DNA of 64,000 nucleotides, taken from assembly GCA_017480565.1 (NCBI GenBank), contig JAFVAL010000040.1, forward strand, positions 62,001-126,000, in the 5' to 3' direction. How positions within the stretch are numbered: position 1 is the first letter of the stretch; each line of letters starts with the position of its first letter. The DNA is from Lachnospiraceae bacterium (GTDB taxonomy: Bacteria; Bacillota; Clostridia; Lachnospirales; Lachnospiraceae). The notes under the pieces are model-generated. The model did not search any database, was not told the origin of the DNA, and saw nothing but the letters and a program-made list of their open reading frames with translations. The position numbers were made by a program, and so were the translations under genes. Of this stretch, positions 43,836-53,285 are shown piece after piece.

Positions 43836-45962
43836 TCAATAATCACTTCCAAAAACATGTTTGAAGTAGTCATAATTGATCAATCCTTTGTTATATGTCA
43901 TTTTGTTGGAAACGATCTTGTTGATCGTCTTTACATAGTCATCCGGAATCTCCGTATTCTCATCGACCGGTGTGAACTTGTTCTTCGAAGCGATGTAAGT
44001 GCCCAGATCCGTCTTCCAGTCATATCCGGTATTGAATACCAACGGTGTTGCATCCGAGAAAACATCACGTCCGAGGCAGAGTCTGGAATCAAACTCCACA
44101 CCAAACAAGTTCATCAGCGTCGGCAAAATGTCCAGACTGAAAGTCGGTGCATCCACAATGATCGGTGCCTGCTTTTCCAGGCTTCCGCTCCAGATGATCA
44201 GACGGTTATGATCTCGCTCCATATAGTTGGTCGGCTCGAATCCATACAGTTCCGACAAGTAAGGCTGCGATCCGATCGGCGCATCCGAGTCAAGTCCATA
44301 CGGGAAATGATCCGCACTGATGACAATCACAGTATCATCTGCTTTCCCGGCTTCTTCCAGACGCCCAATCAGATACTCCATCGCCTTATCAAGCTCCACG
44401 TTGCAGGCAAGATATCCGAGTACAGGCTCAGAATAGGTTCCTGCTGCCTCCAGATCTGCCACAGCCTCTCGGTTCTTCTTCGACATTGCGTTCTGCGCAA
44501 ATGTATACCCGGAATGGCCGCTGACAGACATATAATAGACGTCGAACTTGTCGCGATTGATATAATTATCAACCGTTCCTTCCATCATCTCAAGGTCGCT
44601 CTCCGGCCATTGTTTCGTGACGACATCTTCCATACCGTTGCCGACACCGACAAAGCCATCGGAATAACCAAGCGTCGTATGTGTCTCGTTGCGGTGATAA
44701 TAGGTGTAGGTATTGTTGTGATACGCGATACCGTAGTACCCTAACTTATTCAGCTGCCAGCTGATCGTATAGTAATTGTGATGCTTCGCAAGCGTTGTAA
44801 ATGTAGATCCGCCCTTTAACGGCAGCATACCGAAAATGTTCTGGACTTCACCGCCCGTCGTTCCTGCAGAAGCCGGCTGATAATAATCCGTAAAGTTGAT
44901 GCCCTTTGTCGCCATCCGGTAAAGGGTAGGCGTCCGGTCTTTGTCGATCGCCTCTGCAGAAAATGCTTCCGCAGAGATCAGGATCAAGTTCTTCCCTTCA
45001 AACATTCCGGTATATTCATTCTTGGAAGAAGGTGTCCTGGAAGCGACATAAAGATCCATGTTCTTTAATGTATTATCTCCTGCCTTCTCGGCTAACGCTT
45101 CATAATCGATATCCAGATCATTTAACCCATAGGTCGTAGGCTCTTCCGTCGTCGTCTCTGTCTCCGTCTCTGACTGTGTCTCAGAGCCGTTTCCCTTCGT
45201 CGTGGCTTCGTCCTTGTTCTTTGTCGTTCCTTCCTCGACCGGATCAAATTCTACGCTCTCGCCAAAGATCGCCTTCTTAACCTCAAGCCTTAAGCCGGTC
45301 AGCAAGCCAAAATCCGATACCGCGGTACCGAACTGATACTTGCTTCCATAGGTCTCACGGTAGGACTTTGGAATTCCCACCGTAATCAGGGTCAGCAGAA
45401 TCGTAATCACTAAAAGCAGTCCTGCAATCAGGCGCTTCTTCATGGTAGCTACCCGGCAGGGATCTACCTTTTTCCAGTAGATCGCATAAATCACCGTAGG
45501 CCATAAAAGCAAAGCGATGGTAAGAAGTCCCTTAAAACTAAAGATCAGTCGCAGCGCATCGCCAAGGAAGTTGCTGCCGACGACATCGCCTGCCGCATTC
45601 GTAATCGTATTCAGGTCATAAAGCACTTTAAACTGACGATACACGAAGTACTCCACCAAAAACGGGATCGCAGTAACGCCCATGATCGCTGTCTTGATCC
45701 AATGGTTGACGTTCCTGTCTCTGGAAATGCTCGTCAGCAAGTAGCCAATCACACCGTAAATCAGAGAGAAGAATAAAATCGGGAAGAACGCAAAGCCGAC
45801 CCACCCTCCGCCGGTCGCGATCCGAAATACTATCTCATAATAGAAATACACAACCGGAAGGATCAGCATCGAACGAAGAAACCTCGACCACGCATCCTTT
45901 TCCTTCTGGTTCGCAGATCTCTTTCTTTGACCTGTATTTTCTCTCATCTCATTTTCAGCCAT
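43836..45962 (-). CDS. LTA synthase-like membrane sulfatase (phosphoglycerol transferase family)
   Basis: The 708-aa protein has about five membrane segments in the first 215 residues, a Thr/Glu-rich linker (residues 245-285) and an extracellular alkaline-phosphatase-fold domain. The nucleophile Thr lies in QPASAGTTGGEVQNIFG; metal-site regions include ISAEAFSAEAID and VISADHFPYGLD. Such enzymes move glycerol phosphate or related groups onto cell-surface polymers. No lipoteichoic acid genes are nearby, so the exact product is open. It ends 14 nt before malQ. Confidence 0.85.
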   Translation of the reverse strand: MAENEMRENTGQRKRSANQKEKDAWSRFLRSMLILPVVYFYYEIVFRIATGGGWVGFAFFPILFFSLIYGVIGYLLTSISRDRNVNHWIKTAIMGVTAIPFLVEYFVYRQFKVLYDLNTITNAAGDVVGSNFLGDALRLIFSFKGLLTIALLLWPTVIYAIYWKKVDPCRVATMKKRLIAGLLLVITILLTLITVGIPKSYRETYGSKYQFGTAVSDFGLLTGLRLEVKKAIFGESVEFDPVEEGTTKNKDEATTKGNGSETQSETETETTTEEPTTYGLNDLDIDYEALAEKAGDNTLKNMDLYVASRTPSSKNEYTGMFEGKNLILISAEAFSAEAIDKDRTPTLYRMATKGINFTDYYQPASAGTTGGEVQNIFGMLPLKGGSTFTTLAKHHNYYTISWQLNKLGYYGIAYHNNTYTYYHRNETHTTLGYSDGFVGVGNGMEDVVTKQWPESDLEMMEGTVDNYINRDKFDVYYMSVSGHSGYTFAQNAMSKKNREAVADLEAAGTYSEPVLGYLACNVELDKAMEYLIGRLEEAGKADDTVIVISADHFPYGLDSDAPIGSQPYLSELYGFEPTNYMERDHNRLIIWSGSLEKQAPIIVDAPTFSLDILPTLMNLFGVEFDSRLCLGRDVFSDATPLVFNTGYDWKTDLGTYIASKNKFTPVDENTEIPDDYVKTINKIVSNKMTYNKGLINYDYFKHVFGSDY

Positions 45963-45990
45963 CGTAAAACCACACTTTCTTTCAACTATA

Positions 45991-46404
45991 TTACTTTACC
46001 AAACGCGCAATCAAATCTGCCTTCTCTTTCAGCAACGCACCGTCCGCCGATCCCTGCTTCCACGTGATACCAACCCCATCGTCATGATATCTGGGAATCA
46101 AATGTACATGATAGTGGAACACCGTCTGGCCTGCTGCCTCCCCGTTATTCTGAAGGACATTCAAGCCATCACTGTGAAATGCTTCTACCATTGCTGCACC
46201 GACCTTCTTCGCCACCAGTGCTGCTTTCTGAAGCGTCTCATCCGGCAGTTCGAAGACATTTGCCGCATGTGTCTTAGGAAGGATCACCGCGTGCCCCAAG
46301 CTTGCCGGTGCAATGTCAAAAATGACTCTAACATCCGCATCCTCATAGAGCGTTGTGGAAGGAATCTCGCCTGCTGCGATCTTGCAAAAGATACAATCTG
46401 CCAT
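45991..46404 (-). CDS. HIT-family nucleotide hydrolase (Hint-like)
   Basis: The 137-aa protein has CIFCKIAAGEIPSTTLYEDA at the N-terminus and the histidine triad HYHVHLIPRY near residue 98. HIT proteins hydrolyse nucleoside phosphoramidates or adenylates. The C-terminal Lys/Leu-rich helix is normal for this subfamily. It has its own ribosome site (GGAGAGAAACAG) and 28 nt to the next gene. Confidence 0.95.
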   Translation of the reverse strand: MADCIFCKIAAGEIPSTTLYEDADVRVIFDIAPASLGHAVILPKTHAANVFELPDETLQKAALVAKKVGAAMVEAFHSDGLNVLQNNGEAAGQTVFHYHVHLIPRYHDDGVGITWKQGSADGALLKEKADLIARLVK

Positions 46405-46462
46405 CTGTTTCTCTCCTTTTCCGTGATATGCTCATGTTTTTGCCCACAAACTAGCACCTATT

Positions 46463-47521
46463 TTACACCTTTTGCTTGCGATAGAAAAGGACTCCGAGCA
46501 AAAAACCTGCAAGAAATCCTGCAAGATGGGCCACATTATCGATCCCTTCACTGGCAAAACCGTTGACCAGACTTAAAATGCTAAAGAACGTCAGCCGATA
46601 AATGCTTAAATCTTCAAGATGTCCCTTATTCCGCGCAAGGATATAGATCAGTGCCCCAATGACCGCAAAAATCGCGCCGGAAGCGCCGACGCCGACCACA
46701 GGTGTATCGTGCAAAACGTCCCAGTACATGGACACTGCACCCGCGATCACACCACTTGTCAGGTAAAATGTCAGATACTTCCATTTACCAAGGCGTTTTT
46801 CCAGGTTGTCCCCTAGGTACGAAAGCACGAGCATGTTGCCAAAGATATGTGAAATCCCGGAATGCAAAAACATGTAACTGATCAACCTGTAGTACTCCCC
46901 GCCCAGCAAAATGGACGGGTAATAAAGGCCTCCAAACCGATACAAATCCTGCGCGGACTCCGTAGATCCCACAAGGCTGCAGACAATAAATACCACAACA
47001 TTGATCGCAAACAAGGACGTATTCACAGCTGTCAGCCGAAACGGCGGAACCCAGTTCTCCCAAAACTTCCGGTTCTGTTCGGGCTCGTATTTCTGTGCAT
47101 ACCATGTCCCGTTGACATCCTTCGGATTATCATGAATGAGCAACGACTCCAGGAATTCCATTTCCTCCTTCAGGGCATTTGGCACTTCATCGTATCTGAT
47201 TAAGCGGCTCTGCGAGACATCTGCAATCCATTCCTTGCCGGTCTCCGTATAAACCTTTCGCGCGTCGGTCACATGTTCCGTGAAAATGATTCCCTGCACC
47301 AATACCGGTACCTGGAACTGTTCTTCAAGCTCATCATGCACACTAAAAAGGATCGACTCGGCCTGCGAACTTGTAAACTCACTCCCGTACATACAGTCAA
47401 AAAGCACCAGCGCAGCCAGGCCATCTGCTTTCTCCGCACAGAACAACTGGCAATTACTGATGTTTAAAATCACTCTGTCATATCCCATTTGCGCAAGAAT
47501 CTGACCATACCGAGAAATCAT
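46463..47521 (-). CDS. rhomboid family intramembrane serine protease
   Basis: The 352-aa protein has an N-terminal soluble region of about 165 residues that I do not recognise. A six-segment rhomboid core follows: YRLISYMFLHSGISHIFGNM near 235, the catalytic Ser in VGVGASGAIFAVIGAL near 285, and the His in NVAHLAGFLAGFLLG near 335. Rhomboids cut membrane proteins within the bilayer. Start chosen at MISRYGQIL; an upstream TTG lacks a ribosome site. Confidence 0.88.
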   Translation of the reverse strand: MISRYGQILAQMGYDRVILNISNCQLFCAEKADGLAALVLFDCMYGSEFTSSQAESILFSVHDELEEQFQVPVLVQGIIFTEHVTDARKVYTETGKEWIADVSQSRLIRYDEVPNALKEEMEFLESLLIHDNPKDVNGTWYAQKYEPEQNRKFWENWVPPFRLTAVNTSLFAINVVVFIVCSLVGSTESAQDLYRFGGLYYPSILLGGEYYRLISYMFLHSGISHIFGNMLVLSYLGDNLEKRLGKWKYLTFYLTSGVIAGAVSMYWDVLHDTPVVGVGASGAIFAVIGALIYILARNKGHLEDLSIYRLTFFSILSLVNGFASEGIDNVAHLAGFLAGFLLGVLFYRKQKV

Positions 47522-47633
47522 GATACTCTCAACCTTGAAGGATCCCTTTGACAACGAAAATGAACACTAACAACTAGATTCTACTCTTTTTTCCCTCTTT
47601 GGTAAAGTTCGATTTCATTAAGATCTTATGATC

Positions 47634-48899
47634 TCAAGGCTCTAAAAGCCCATCGTGTTGTTTCACTGTATGGAAAATAACGCGTTCTTTCGCGAATTCA
47701 ATCGCATCCCCTTCCCGCAGCTCTGTCTGCTTCTCCTCGGAAAGACGCTTTCCGTTCAGCCAGGTGCCATTGGTTGACCCCAGATCTCTAAGAAACAAGA
47801 CCTGATCATCCATGACAAATTGTGCATGTGACCGGCTCACCGTCCGCACCGGAAGACACAGGTCATTTTTCTCCAAGGCTCCCACAGAAAATGGAACCTT
47901 CTCGATCGCAACCGAGGAGCCATCCTCCATCTCCAGTACCGCAAATGGCATCTTTGGAAGCATGCCTGTCAATAGCTGCGTCTCCCCGGATGTGAGTAAC
48001 GTCGTCTGCATTGCCTCAGGCCTCTCAACCTCGTTTGCATGTGTCATCTCCTCTCCCCAATCAAAAGTCTCCTCCTCTTTGCGATGCTTCCACCACGAAA
48101 TCAAGGTCTCCCGAAATGTAAAGAAACCTGCCGCCGCACAAACAACCACAAAAGCAAGCGTTCTCAGCCAATGAAACTCTCCATCAGGGCCGATGATCTG
48201 CCCTCCCAGGAACATGAGAGCCCCCGAAATCACAATCATAGCGACAAAAAAGATCACATCTTTCTTCGGCGTCTTCTCCCTTACCTCCTCTTTTAAAACA
48301 GACACCGCTTCTGGTTCCACTACGACTTCTTTGACCGAAATCTCCGGCTTCTTCACCCTCTTTTCGCGCTCCAGAATCTCCTTGAGATCCGCGGCTCTTG
48401 CCTCTTCATTGCAGCACTGATAAAGATCGTAGACTAATGCCACAGCTTCTTCATCCTGATAATCAACATGTTCCAGAAAAAGCCCCAGCAAAGTACGAAG
48501 CTGCTCTCCCACGGGTTCACGATAACCTTCCAGGTAGCAGACCTGCAGCTCCTCTTTCGGTGTTAAAAACAGATATTCCGGCCGGCAGACAAAATCTGCC
48601 TCTTTTAGCAGGTATCCTTCTCCGATGGAAAACAAGTGCAGGAGCGTCCGCATCCAGTTGCGTATTTGCTCACTGTGAAGTGAATGCTCCTGCACAAACG
48701 TTGTCAACGTCTTTAAGCCGGAGATGTCATACCGAAACTCCTCCTGACCGTCAATAAATCCAACGGTCAATGGAGGCATCCCCGGCAGCCGGTTATAACG
48801 TAGCATCTTTGCAGAGTACGGTTCATTCTCCATCTCTGTGCGAAGGATCAGCGTCTTTCCTTTAAACTCCTCTTCCCATTGTGCATCGATTTCCTTCAT
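47634..48899 (-). CDS. Tad-locus FHA-domain protein with DUF6382-like N-terminus
   Basis: The 421-aa protein has an N-terminal region of about 190 residues like DUF6382, a charged linker, two membrane segments near 220-270 and a C-terminal FHA domain (about 325-415) with SVGALEKNDLCLPVRTVSRS, then HAQFV and RDLGSTNGTWLNGKRL, the phosphothreonine-binding residues. It is the last gene of the Tad operon. FHA proteins often tie such secretion systems to Ser/Thr kinases; no kinase is present in the window. Confidence 0.85.
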   Translation of the reverse strand: MKEIDAQWEEEFKGKTLILRTEMENEPYSAKMLRYNRLPGMPPLTVGFIDGQEEFRYDISGLKTLTTFVQEHSLHSEQIRNWMRTLLHLFSIGEGYLLKEADFVCRPEYLFLTPKEELQVCYLEGYREPVGEQLRTLLGLFLEHVDYQDEEAVALVYDLYQCCNEEARAADLKEILEREKRVKKPEISVKEVVVEPEAVSVLKEEVREKTPKKDVIFFVAMIVISGALMFLGGQIIGPDGEFHWLRTLAFVVVCAAAGFFTFRETLISWWKHRKEEETFDWGEEMTHANEVERPEAMQTTLLTSGETQLLTGMLPKMPFAVLEMEDGSSVAIEKVPFSVGALEKNDLCLPVRTVSRSHAQFVMDDQVLFLRDLGSTNGTWLNGKRLSEEKQTELREGDAIEFAKERVIFHTVKQHDGLLEP

Positions 48900-48924
48900 T
48901 TCACACCTTCTTTCCACTCACTGT

Positions 48925-49503
48925 TTACGGATCCGTAAAAATGATTTCCCCTGCCTGCTGAAGCAATGGAGATAGTTCTTCCTCCTGCGGTGCCTCTTTC
49001 AGCGCCTCCACTTCCCCGAAGGCTCTTACCAGTTCTTCCGGATGCAGGATTCGAATCGTCTTTTCCCATTTGTCCGGCTGCGGAACAAACATGGTAAACA
49101 GACTCCTTCGGATCTCCGGTACGAGACTCGCTCGGATTCGCGTGAAGCCAACTTCCACATCGATCTTAGAGATGTTAGTGACAAACCGGAACTCATTTCT
49201 GATATCACTGCTGATCTTTTCTTCCAGCTGCGCCTCCAACTCATTTCTTCCTGTGACCGGATAAAGGAGGCCGCGCTCCAGCTGTCTGTCAACGTCCAAA
49301 ATTCCACTCTCCCAGTCTACCGAAAGATTCGCTGTTACCGCAGCTCTCGTAAGACATCTGTTCAGACATGCCATCGTGACCGCACGATCATAAACCCCCA
49401 TGGAAAACACCAGAAGGCTCATGAGAACCGCTAGCAAAAACGGAAAGATCAAGGCCCCTTCCACGGTAAATGATCCTTTATATCTTCTTTTCAAAAAAAC
49501 CAC
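48925..49503 (-). CDS. TadE/TadG-like pseudopilin
   Basis: The 192-aa protein has a short basic start and a prepilin-like segment, YKGSFTVEGALIFPFLLAVL, with Glu five residues after the Gly-Ser, as in class III-type pilins processed by A24 peptidases. The remaining part is extracytoplasmic. It overlaps the peptidase gene by 13 nt. Minor pilin or assembly role in the Tad pilus is inferred. Confidence 0.75.
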   Translation of the reverse strand: MVFLKRRYKGSFTVEGALIFPFLLAVLMSLLVFSMGVYDRAVTMACLNRCLTRAAVTANLSVDWESGILDVDRQLERGLLYPVTGRNELEAQLEEKISSDIRNEFRFVTNISKIDVEVGFTRIRASLVPEIRRSLFTMFVPQPDKWEKTIRILHPEELVRAFGEVEALKEAPQEEELSPLLQQAGEIIFTDP

Positions 49504-49904
49504 ACTCCTAGATATGCGAGCAAAATGAATGGAATCCAGGGAATCTCCAGATGCCTCCTCTTCTTAAAAAACTGCCAGACACCTCCTGTTATGCCCGCAA
49601 GCAAGAGGCTTAAAAACAGCAGCCATAGATTCCCAAGGCCTCCCAGCACAAGCCCGGTCCACAAAAACACAACGCCATCCGCTTCCCCGATCTTGCCGCG
49701 TGTCAGGTGGCTAAGCAATAAGAGTCCTGCCCCTACCAAGACGCCAGCCAACGTAGTCCCTGGCGAAAAAGCATTCTGTAGTAATCCCTCAATAAGCAGC
49801 GCTGCAAGCCCACCCAGCAAAAGCCAGGTAGGTATCTTTCTTGTTTTCACGTCTAAGCCTGCAGCAACTGCCAGCAAAATCAATAAGGTCCATCGTAACA
49901 TCAT
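49491..49904 (-). CDS. A24-type prepilin peptidase (second copy)
   Basis: The 137-aa membrane protein has the first catalytic Asp in AGLDVKTRKIPTWLLLGG and the second in GKIGEADGVVFLW, a variant of the GxGD motif. It has about six hydrophobic segments and ends in FILLAYLGVWFF. Two ATG codons (49904 and 49901) are possible; the ribosome site is weak. It is cotranscribed with two TadE-like genes, whereas the other copy leads the operon, suggesting specialised substrates. Confidence 0.8.
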   Translation of the reverse strand: MMLRWTLLILLAVAAGLDVKTRKIPTWLLLGGLAALLIEGLLQNAFSPGTTLAGVLVGAGLLLLSHLTRGKIGEADGVVFLWTGLVLGGLGNLWLLFLSLLLAGITGGVWQFFKKRRHLEIPWIPFILLAYLGVWFF

Positions 49905-49908
49905 TCTT

Positions 49909-50691
49909 CTACCATCCGCACGTACTGCAAGGAGGAAGCGACACCTGCGAAAGCGGGACCTCACGGATCGTCCTGGTCAACGCTTGACAATGATAATCTG
50001 CGTGGTATCGATCACCGTCTGTAGTGTAATAATAAACCCCGCCGCCAGCCGTTCCCGGGTGACAAAATTCACATGGGTAATACTTGCCTCCGGAGTCATT
50101 ACGCGCACCGTCGATGCTAGATAAGGAACCAGCAAGAATCGTCAGATTCAGATGTGGACAAGCAAGTGTCCGATGATAGACAACCCCGTAATCCGTCACA
50201 TAGACATAGTCTTCCTCCCCGTCAGCATGTTCATGCCCTGTGTTACCGGGCGTTCCGGGAAATGTATCATCTCCGATGAACCCCCTCGTCTGCGCCTGCT
50301 GACTGGCTGCTTGAAACGACACGGGCGCAAGCCGCACGGCAAGTGTCGGAAAATGAAATGCTTTTAACCAAATGGTTTCCGAAACCCTACTGTCCCAGCC
50401 AAAAAAGCCTGCTCTTCCCAGTACAATGCCACGCTCAAAGAGCCCTTCTTCGGAAAGGCCGGCACGCATCTTTTCTTGCAGGACAATCCCTTCTGCAAGG
50501 TCCGATTCCTCGCCCCATCGCTCGTAAAAGAAATCCACTTCTGACGCCCATTTCCCCGTCTCCAGCATCGATACAAGGATTTCCTCTTGGTTTTTGATCA
50601 CAGGAAGAAAAGAGACAACCGTTAAGATTGCCGCAAGAAATATCGGAAGAACCAGACTGGCTTCTACCGTAAACGATCCTTTTTTCATCAT
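49909..50691 (-). CDS. TadE-like pseudopilin with C-terminal Cys/His repeats
   Basis: The 260-aa protein begins MMKKGSFTVEASLVLPIFLA, a typical pseudopilin N-terminus. The extracytoplasmic part ends with two similar units: DYGVVYHRTLACPHLNL to YYPCEFC, and DGDRYHADYHCQALT to LPPCSTCGW. Each has the spacing Y-H-x5-C...C-x2-C expected for metal binding or disulphides. It ends in TAG and lies 137 nt after the DUF5702 gene, with a palindromic element between. Confidence 0.75.
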   Translation of the reverse strand: MMKKGSFTVEASLVLPIFLAAILTVVSFLPVIKNQEEILVSMLETGKWASEVDFFYERWGEESDLAEGIVLQEKMRAGLSEEGLFERGIVLGRAGFFGWDSRVSETIWLKAFHFPTLAVRLAPVSFQAASQQAQTRGFIGDDTFPGTPGNTGHEHADGEEDYVYVTDYGVVYHRTLACPHLNLTILAGSLSSIDGARNDSGGKYYPCEFCHPGTAGGGVYYYTTDGDRYHADYHCQALTRTIREVPLSQVSLPPCSTCGW

Positions 50692-50702
50692 GTACTACTA
50701 AT

Positions 50703-50836
50703 CCTTTCGATGGCAGGAGGGAGATTTCCTCTCAGCATGAGTTGTTTGTGCGAGAGCCTCTCCTTCTAGACAATGAAATTAAATTGCCATTTAGAAAGAG
50801 CCGAAAGGAAATCTCTCTCCCGCCATCCTATCGAAA
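50703..50836. repeat. 134-bp palindromic element between DUF5702 and TadE-like genes
   Basis: The left arm (TTTCGA, TGGCAGGAGGGAGATTTCCT; 50705-50730) is complementary to the right arm (50806-50836) over about 25 of 28 positions with small bulges. The right arm includes the DUF5702 stop codon. It may be a MITE-like insertion or an RNA-stability hairpin. Confidence 0.6.
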
Positions 50837-52894
50837 TCCATAGTCTCTGCTTGCTTCTATTGGACGAAAGATCAGATCTGTCCCTGGCATGGCAAACATG
50901 CTTCTTGCGCGTGGTTCCACAAGGATATGTCCTCGAAATCCCACGGCACAAGACGTCCACTGAAAAGGCACCTGATACAGATACGCGATATTTGCCTCTG
51001 TTAGCGTCATCATGCGATCCAGTGTCACCGCCTCATCCTGCAGCCAAAAGAAGGCCGTTAAATAGCCGTCATAATCGATCCCGGCCACACTTCCCATACG
51101 GTTTGCTTTCTCGGTCACAAGCGCTTCTGAAAACTGAAACAAATCTTCAAATGTAATCTGAAACTCCGCTCCTTGCTTCCAAACAGGCACTTCTTTCCCC
51201 GAAGTGAGTGCCCGCACTTCCACCGTGCTTTCTTCCGCTGCCCACGCCAGCATCACCAGGAACTTTGCGGTCTGTACCAAGGGTTCCAGACCTGTCAGAC
51301 CCACTGTACTTCTGGCCAGAAGCTCAGCCTTTTCTCTCATCCCGGCATCTGACATGACCGCCGTCAGATTCACAATCAGACGGCTAAGAAAGATCTTTTC
51401 TGCAGCCTTTAACAGGTTTTCCTGATCTACGTCATGACCTGAGAGCAGGTACTCCATCTGATAACAGATGAGCTCATTTTCTGCTGGCGAGCGAAAAGAA
51501 GGCATATGTTGGGCGGCATAATTTTGCAGCAAGTATTCTTCCAGCAGGTCCTGCGCAGCATCAGAGAAGGAATAAGATTCCTCCCGAAATCGCTCTGCCA
51601 AGCGCAATATCAGGTTCTTCCCTGAAACGCCTTTGCTCTTAATCCCCAACATCGTCTGCTCAGACAGTTCCACGCTGCCAAAGAATAATGTCTGCTCTCC
51701 TTTCTGGAACGTCTCTTTGACAGTGTCCCAAACATCCTTCGTATCACCTTCCGACTGCGTCAGATGATCGTACTGAAACTTTAGACCATTGATATGATAG
51801 GCAGAAAGCGTCTCTGAAAGCCTTGTGGCGCTTGTTCGGATCGTGTCTGCATCCACCTTCCCCGCCCAATTTGATAGCGTGAAAAGAATCCGCTCGATTT
51901 CATTTAGGCCTCGTTCCCAGACAGAAAGCTCCCCCAGCACCGAACTCAGTGGCTGATCCTTTGCATCTTCCAAAAGCGCACGGTAGACCTCTTCCTGCAG
52001 GCTGCTCTGATGCGCGGCCAGTTCCTCGCGGTAAAGCTCTCGTTCTTTCGAAAGTTCTCTCTCCTTTTCTTTCAGCGTCGTTAGGCACTTCCTTGCCTTC
52101 TGAAGCTTCTCTTCAGCTTTCTTTGCATTTTCTCCTATCGAACGAGCCAACTTGACCACTTCATAATCCGAAGACTCCTCAGATGTCAGGGATTCCAACG
52201 TCTCTGAAAGATTGATATATCGCTCTTTTAGTGCCTGGAAGATCGTCTCATTCTCCACACCGGTGTTCGCTTTTGTGGGTTCCGCCGGACAAAACATCTT
52301 GATAAAGACCGGCTCGGTCTGGTATTTTCCTTTCTTTTGCACAAGTCCGGCCTTTGACGTTTTAAGCCCTTCCACAAGCGAGATGAAGCTTAGCACTTCT
52401 GCATTTGCCTCCAACTCATATGCCGAAAGCTCTGTCCGCGCAGCCAACACTTCCATCACTTCTTGTTGCTCTCGGATCGCCTCTGTATCTGGAAGCTTTA
52501 CTTTCCCGGTCACCACATGATACTTCTGATATCCTATCGCCTGCTTTTTATACAAACTGCCATCATACTCCGACATGAAAACCGGATGATCCACCCGAGC
52601 AGAAGGCTGCAATCCAAACACAGAGAAATGATCGCTCTCCGCAAAGCATGTACTGACCGTCTCCTCCAATCGCTTAGACATCATCTCCTCGTCCCAGATG
52701 AGGCCGAAGAGATGATATCTTTCATAGAGTGGGAGGTAGTAATGTGTCAGCAGTTCATCCTCTCCAAAATACAGTACCTCTTCGGCCAGATCTTCTGACA
52801 AATGGATTCTTGTCAGTTCCAAGAGTGACCCTGCAAAGCCGAGAAAAATCGTGAGAAGCAAGCACAAAAATACTGTGATACTTCCACGCTTCAT
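50828..52894 (-). CDS. Tad-associated DUF5702 protein
   Basis: The 688-aa protein has one N-terminal membrane segment (MKRGSITVFLCLLLTIFLGF) and a large extracytoplasmic helical region with a strong coiled coil near residues 235-300 (KKAEEKLQKARKCLTTLKEK). It matches the long DUF5702 proteins always found with Tad genes in Lachnospiraceae; the function is unknown. Its ATG overlaps the flp stop by 4 nt, and the gene ends in TAG within a palindrome. Confidence 0.8.
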   Translation of the reverse strand: MKRGSITVFLCLLLTIFLGFAGSLLELTRIHLSEDLAEEVLYFGEDELLTHYYLPLYERYHLFGLIWDEEMMSKRLEETVSTCFAESDHFSVFGLQPSARVDHPVFMSEYDGSLYKKQAIGYQKYHVVTGKVKLPDTEAIREQQEVMEVLAARTELSAYELEANAEVLSFISLVEGLKTSKAGLVQKKGKYQTEPVFIKMFCPAEPTKANTGVENETIFQALKERYINLSETLESLTSEESSDYEVVKLARSIGENAKKAEEKLQKARKCLTTLKEKERELSKERELYREELAAHQSSLQEEVYRALLEDAKDQPLSSVLGELSVWERGLNEIERILFTLSNWAGKVDADTIRTSATRLSETLSAYHINGLKFQYDHLTQSEGDTKDVWDTVKETFQKGEQTLFFGSVELSEQTMLGIKSKGVSGKNLILRLAERFREESYSFSDAAQDLLEEYLLQNYAAQHMPSFRSPAENELICYQMEYLLSGHDVDQENLLKAAEKIFLSRLIVNLTAVMSDAGMREKAELLARSTVGLTGLEPLVQTAKFLVMLAWAAEESTVEVRALTSGKEVPVWKQGAEFQITFEDLFQFSEALVTEKANRMGSVAGIDYDGYLTAFFWLQDEAVTLDRMMTLTEANIAYLYQVPFQWTSCAVGFRGHILVEPRARSMFAMPGTDLIFRPIEASRDYGFR

Positions 52895-53100
52895 ATCGGA
52901 TAATAAAACTGGATCATACCAATGATCTTATTTGCACCACCTGTAATCGACTTAAAGGCCTTTTGTACGATTGACGTCACTTCGTCCTTAAAAATCACAA
53001 CTAACGCAACCAAAACGACCAAGATGAGGATAATCTCGACCACACCGACCCCATCTTCTTCCTTCCAGAATTTCTTCCAAAAACCAATCATTCTGTGCAT
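52891..53100 (-). CDS. Flp1-type pilin
   Basis: The 69-aa protein has a short basic N-terminus, then KEEDGVGVVEIILILVVLVA, a prepilin cleavage and assembly segment with Glu five residues after the Gly. The remainder is one hydrophobic helix plus a short C-terminus. It is the likely major pilus subunit. GGAGGTTGCT precedes the chosen ATG. Three perfect hairpins lie just upstream, and DUF5702 follows with a 4-nt overlap. Confidence 0.88.
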   Translation of the reverse strand: MHRMIGFWKKFWKEEDGVGVVEIILILVVLVALVVIFKDEVTSIVQKAFKSITGGANKIIGMIQFYYPI

Positions 53101-53115
53101 AGCAACCTCCATTCC

Positions 53116-53240
53116 GGAGCGCTCTGTGCGACGGGGCGACGAGAAATTGCGTAGGCAATTTCTCGTCTGCCATCAGGTCTATTTGTGGCGCTCCGTCACA
53201 AATAGACAGTGATGAAAAATGCATATCGATGCATTTTTCA
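53116..53240 (-). promoter_or_regulatory. three consecutive perfect hairpins upstream of the flp pilin gene
   Basis: In plus coordinates: GACGAGAAATTGC/GCAATTTCTCGTC (53138-53167, 13 bp, 4-nt loop); GTCTATTTGTG/CACAAATAGAC (53177-53207, 11 bp); TGAAAAATGCAT/ATGCATTTTTCA (53213-53240, 12 bp, 4-nt loop). In addition GGAGCGC (53116) can pair with GCGCTCC in the loop of the second. They fill the gap between tadC and flp. Processing, stability or attenuation elements are likely. Confidence 0.75.
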
Positions 53241-53285
53241 CACTAGCCTCCATTTCTCCCAGCACCCCTCACAATTCAGGCTCGA

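Noticed and set aside
43701..44744. 347-aa open frame on the plus strand
   Set aside because: Antisense to malQ and the LTA-synthase-like gene, which have intact motifs; the antisense protein resembles nothing.
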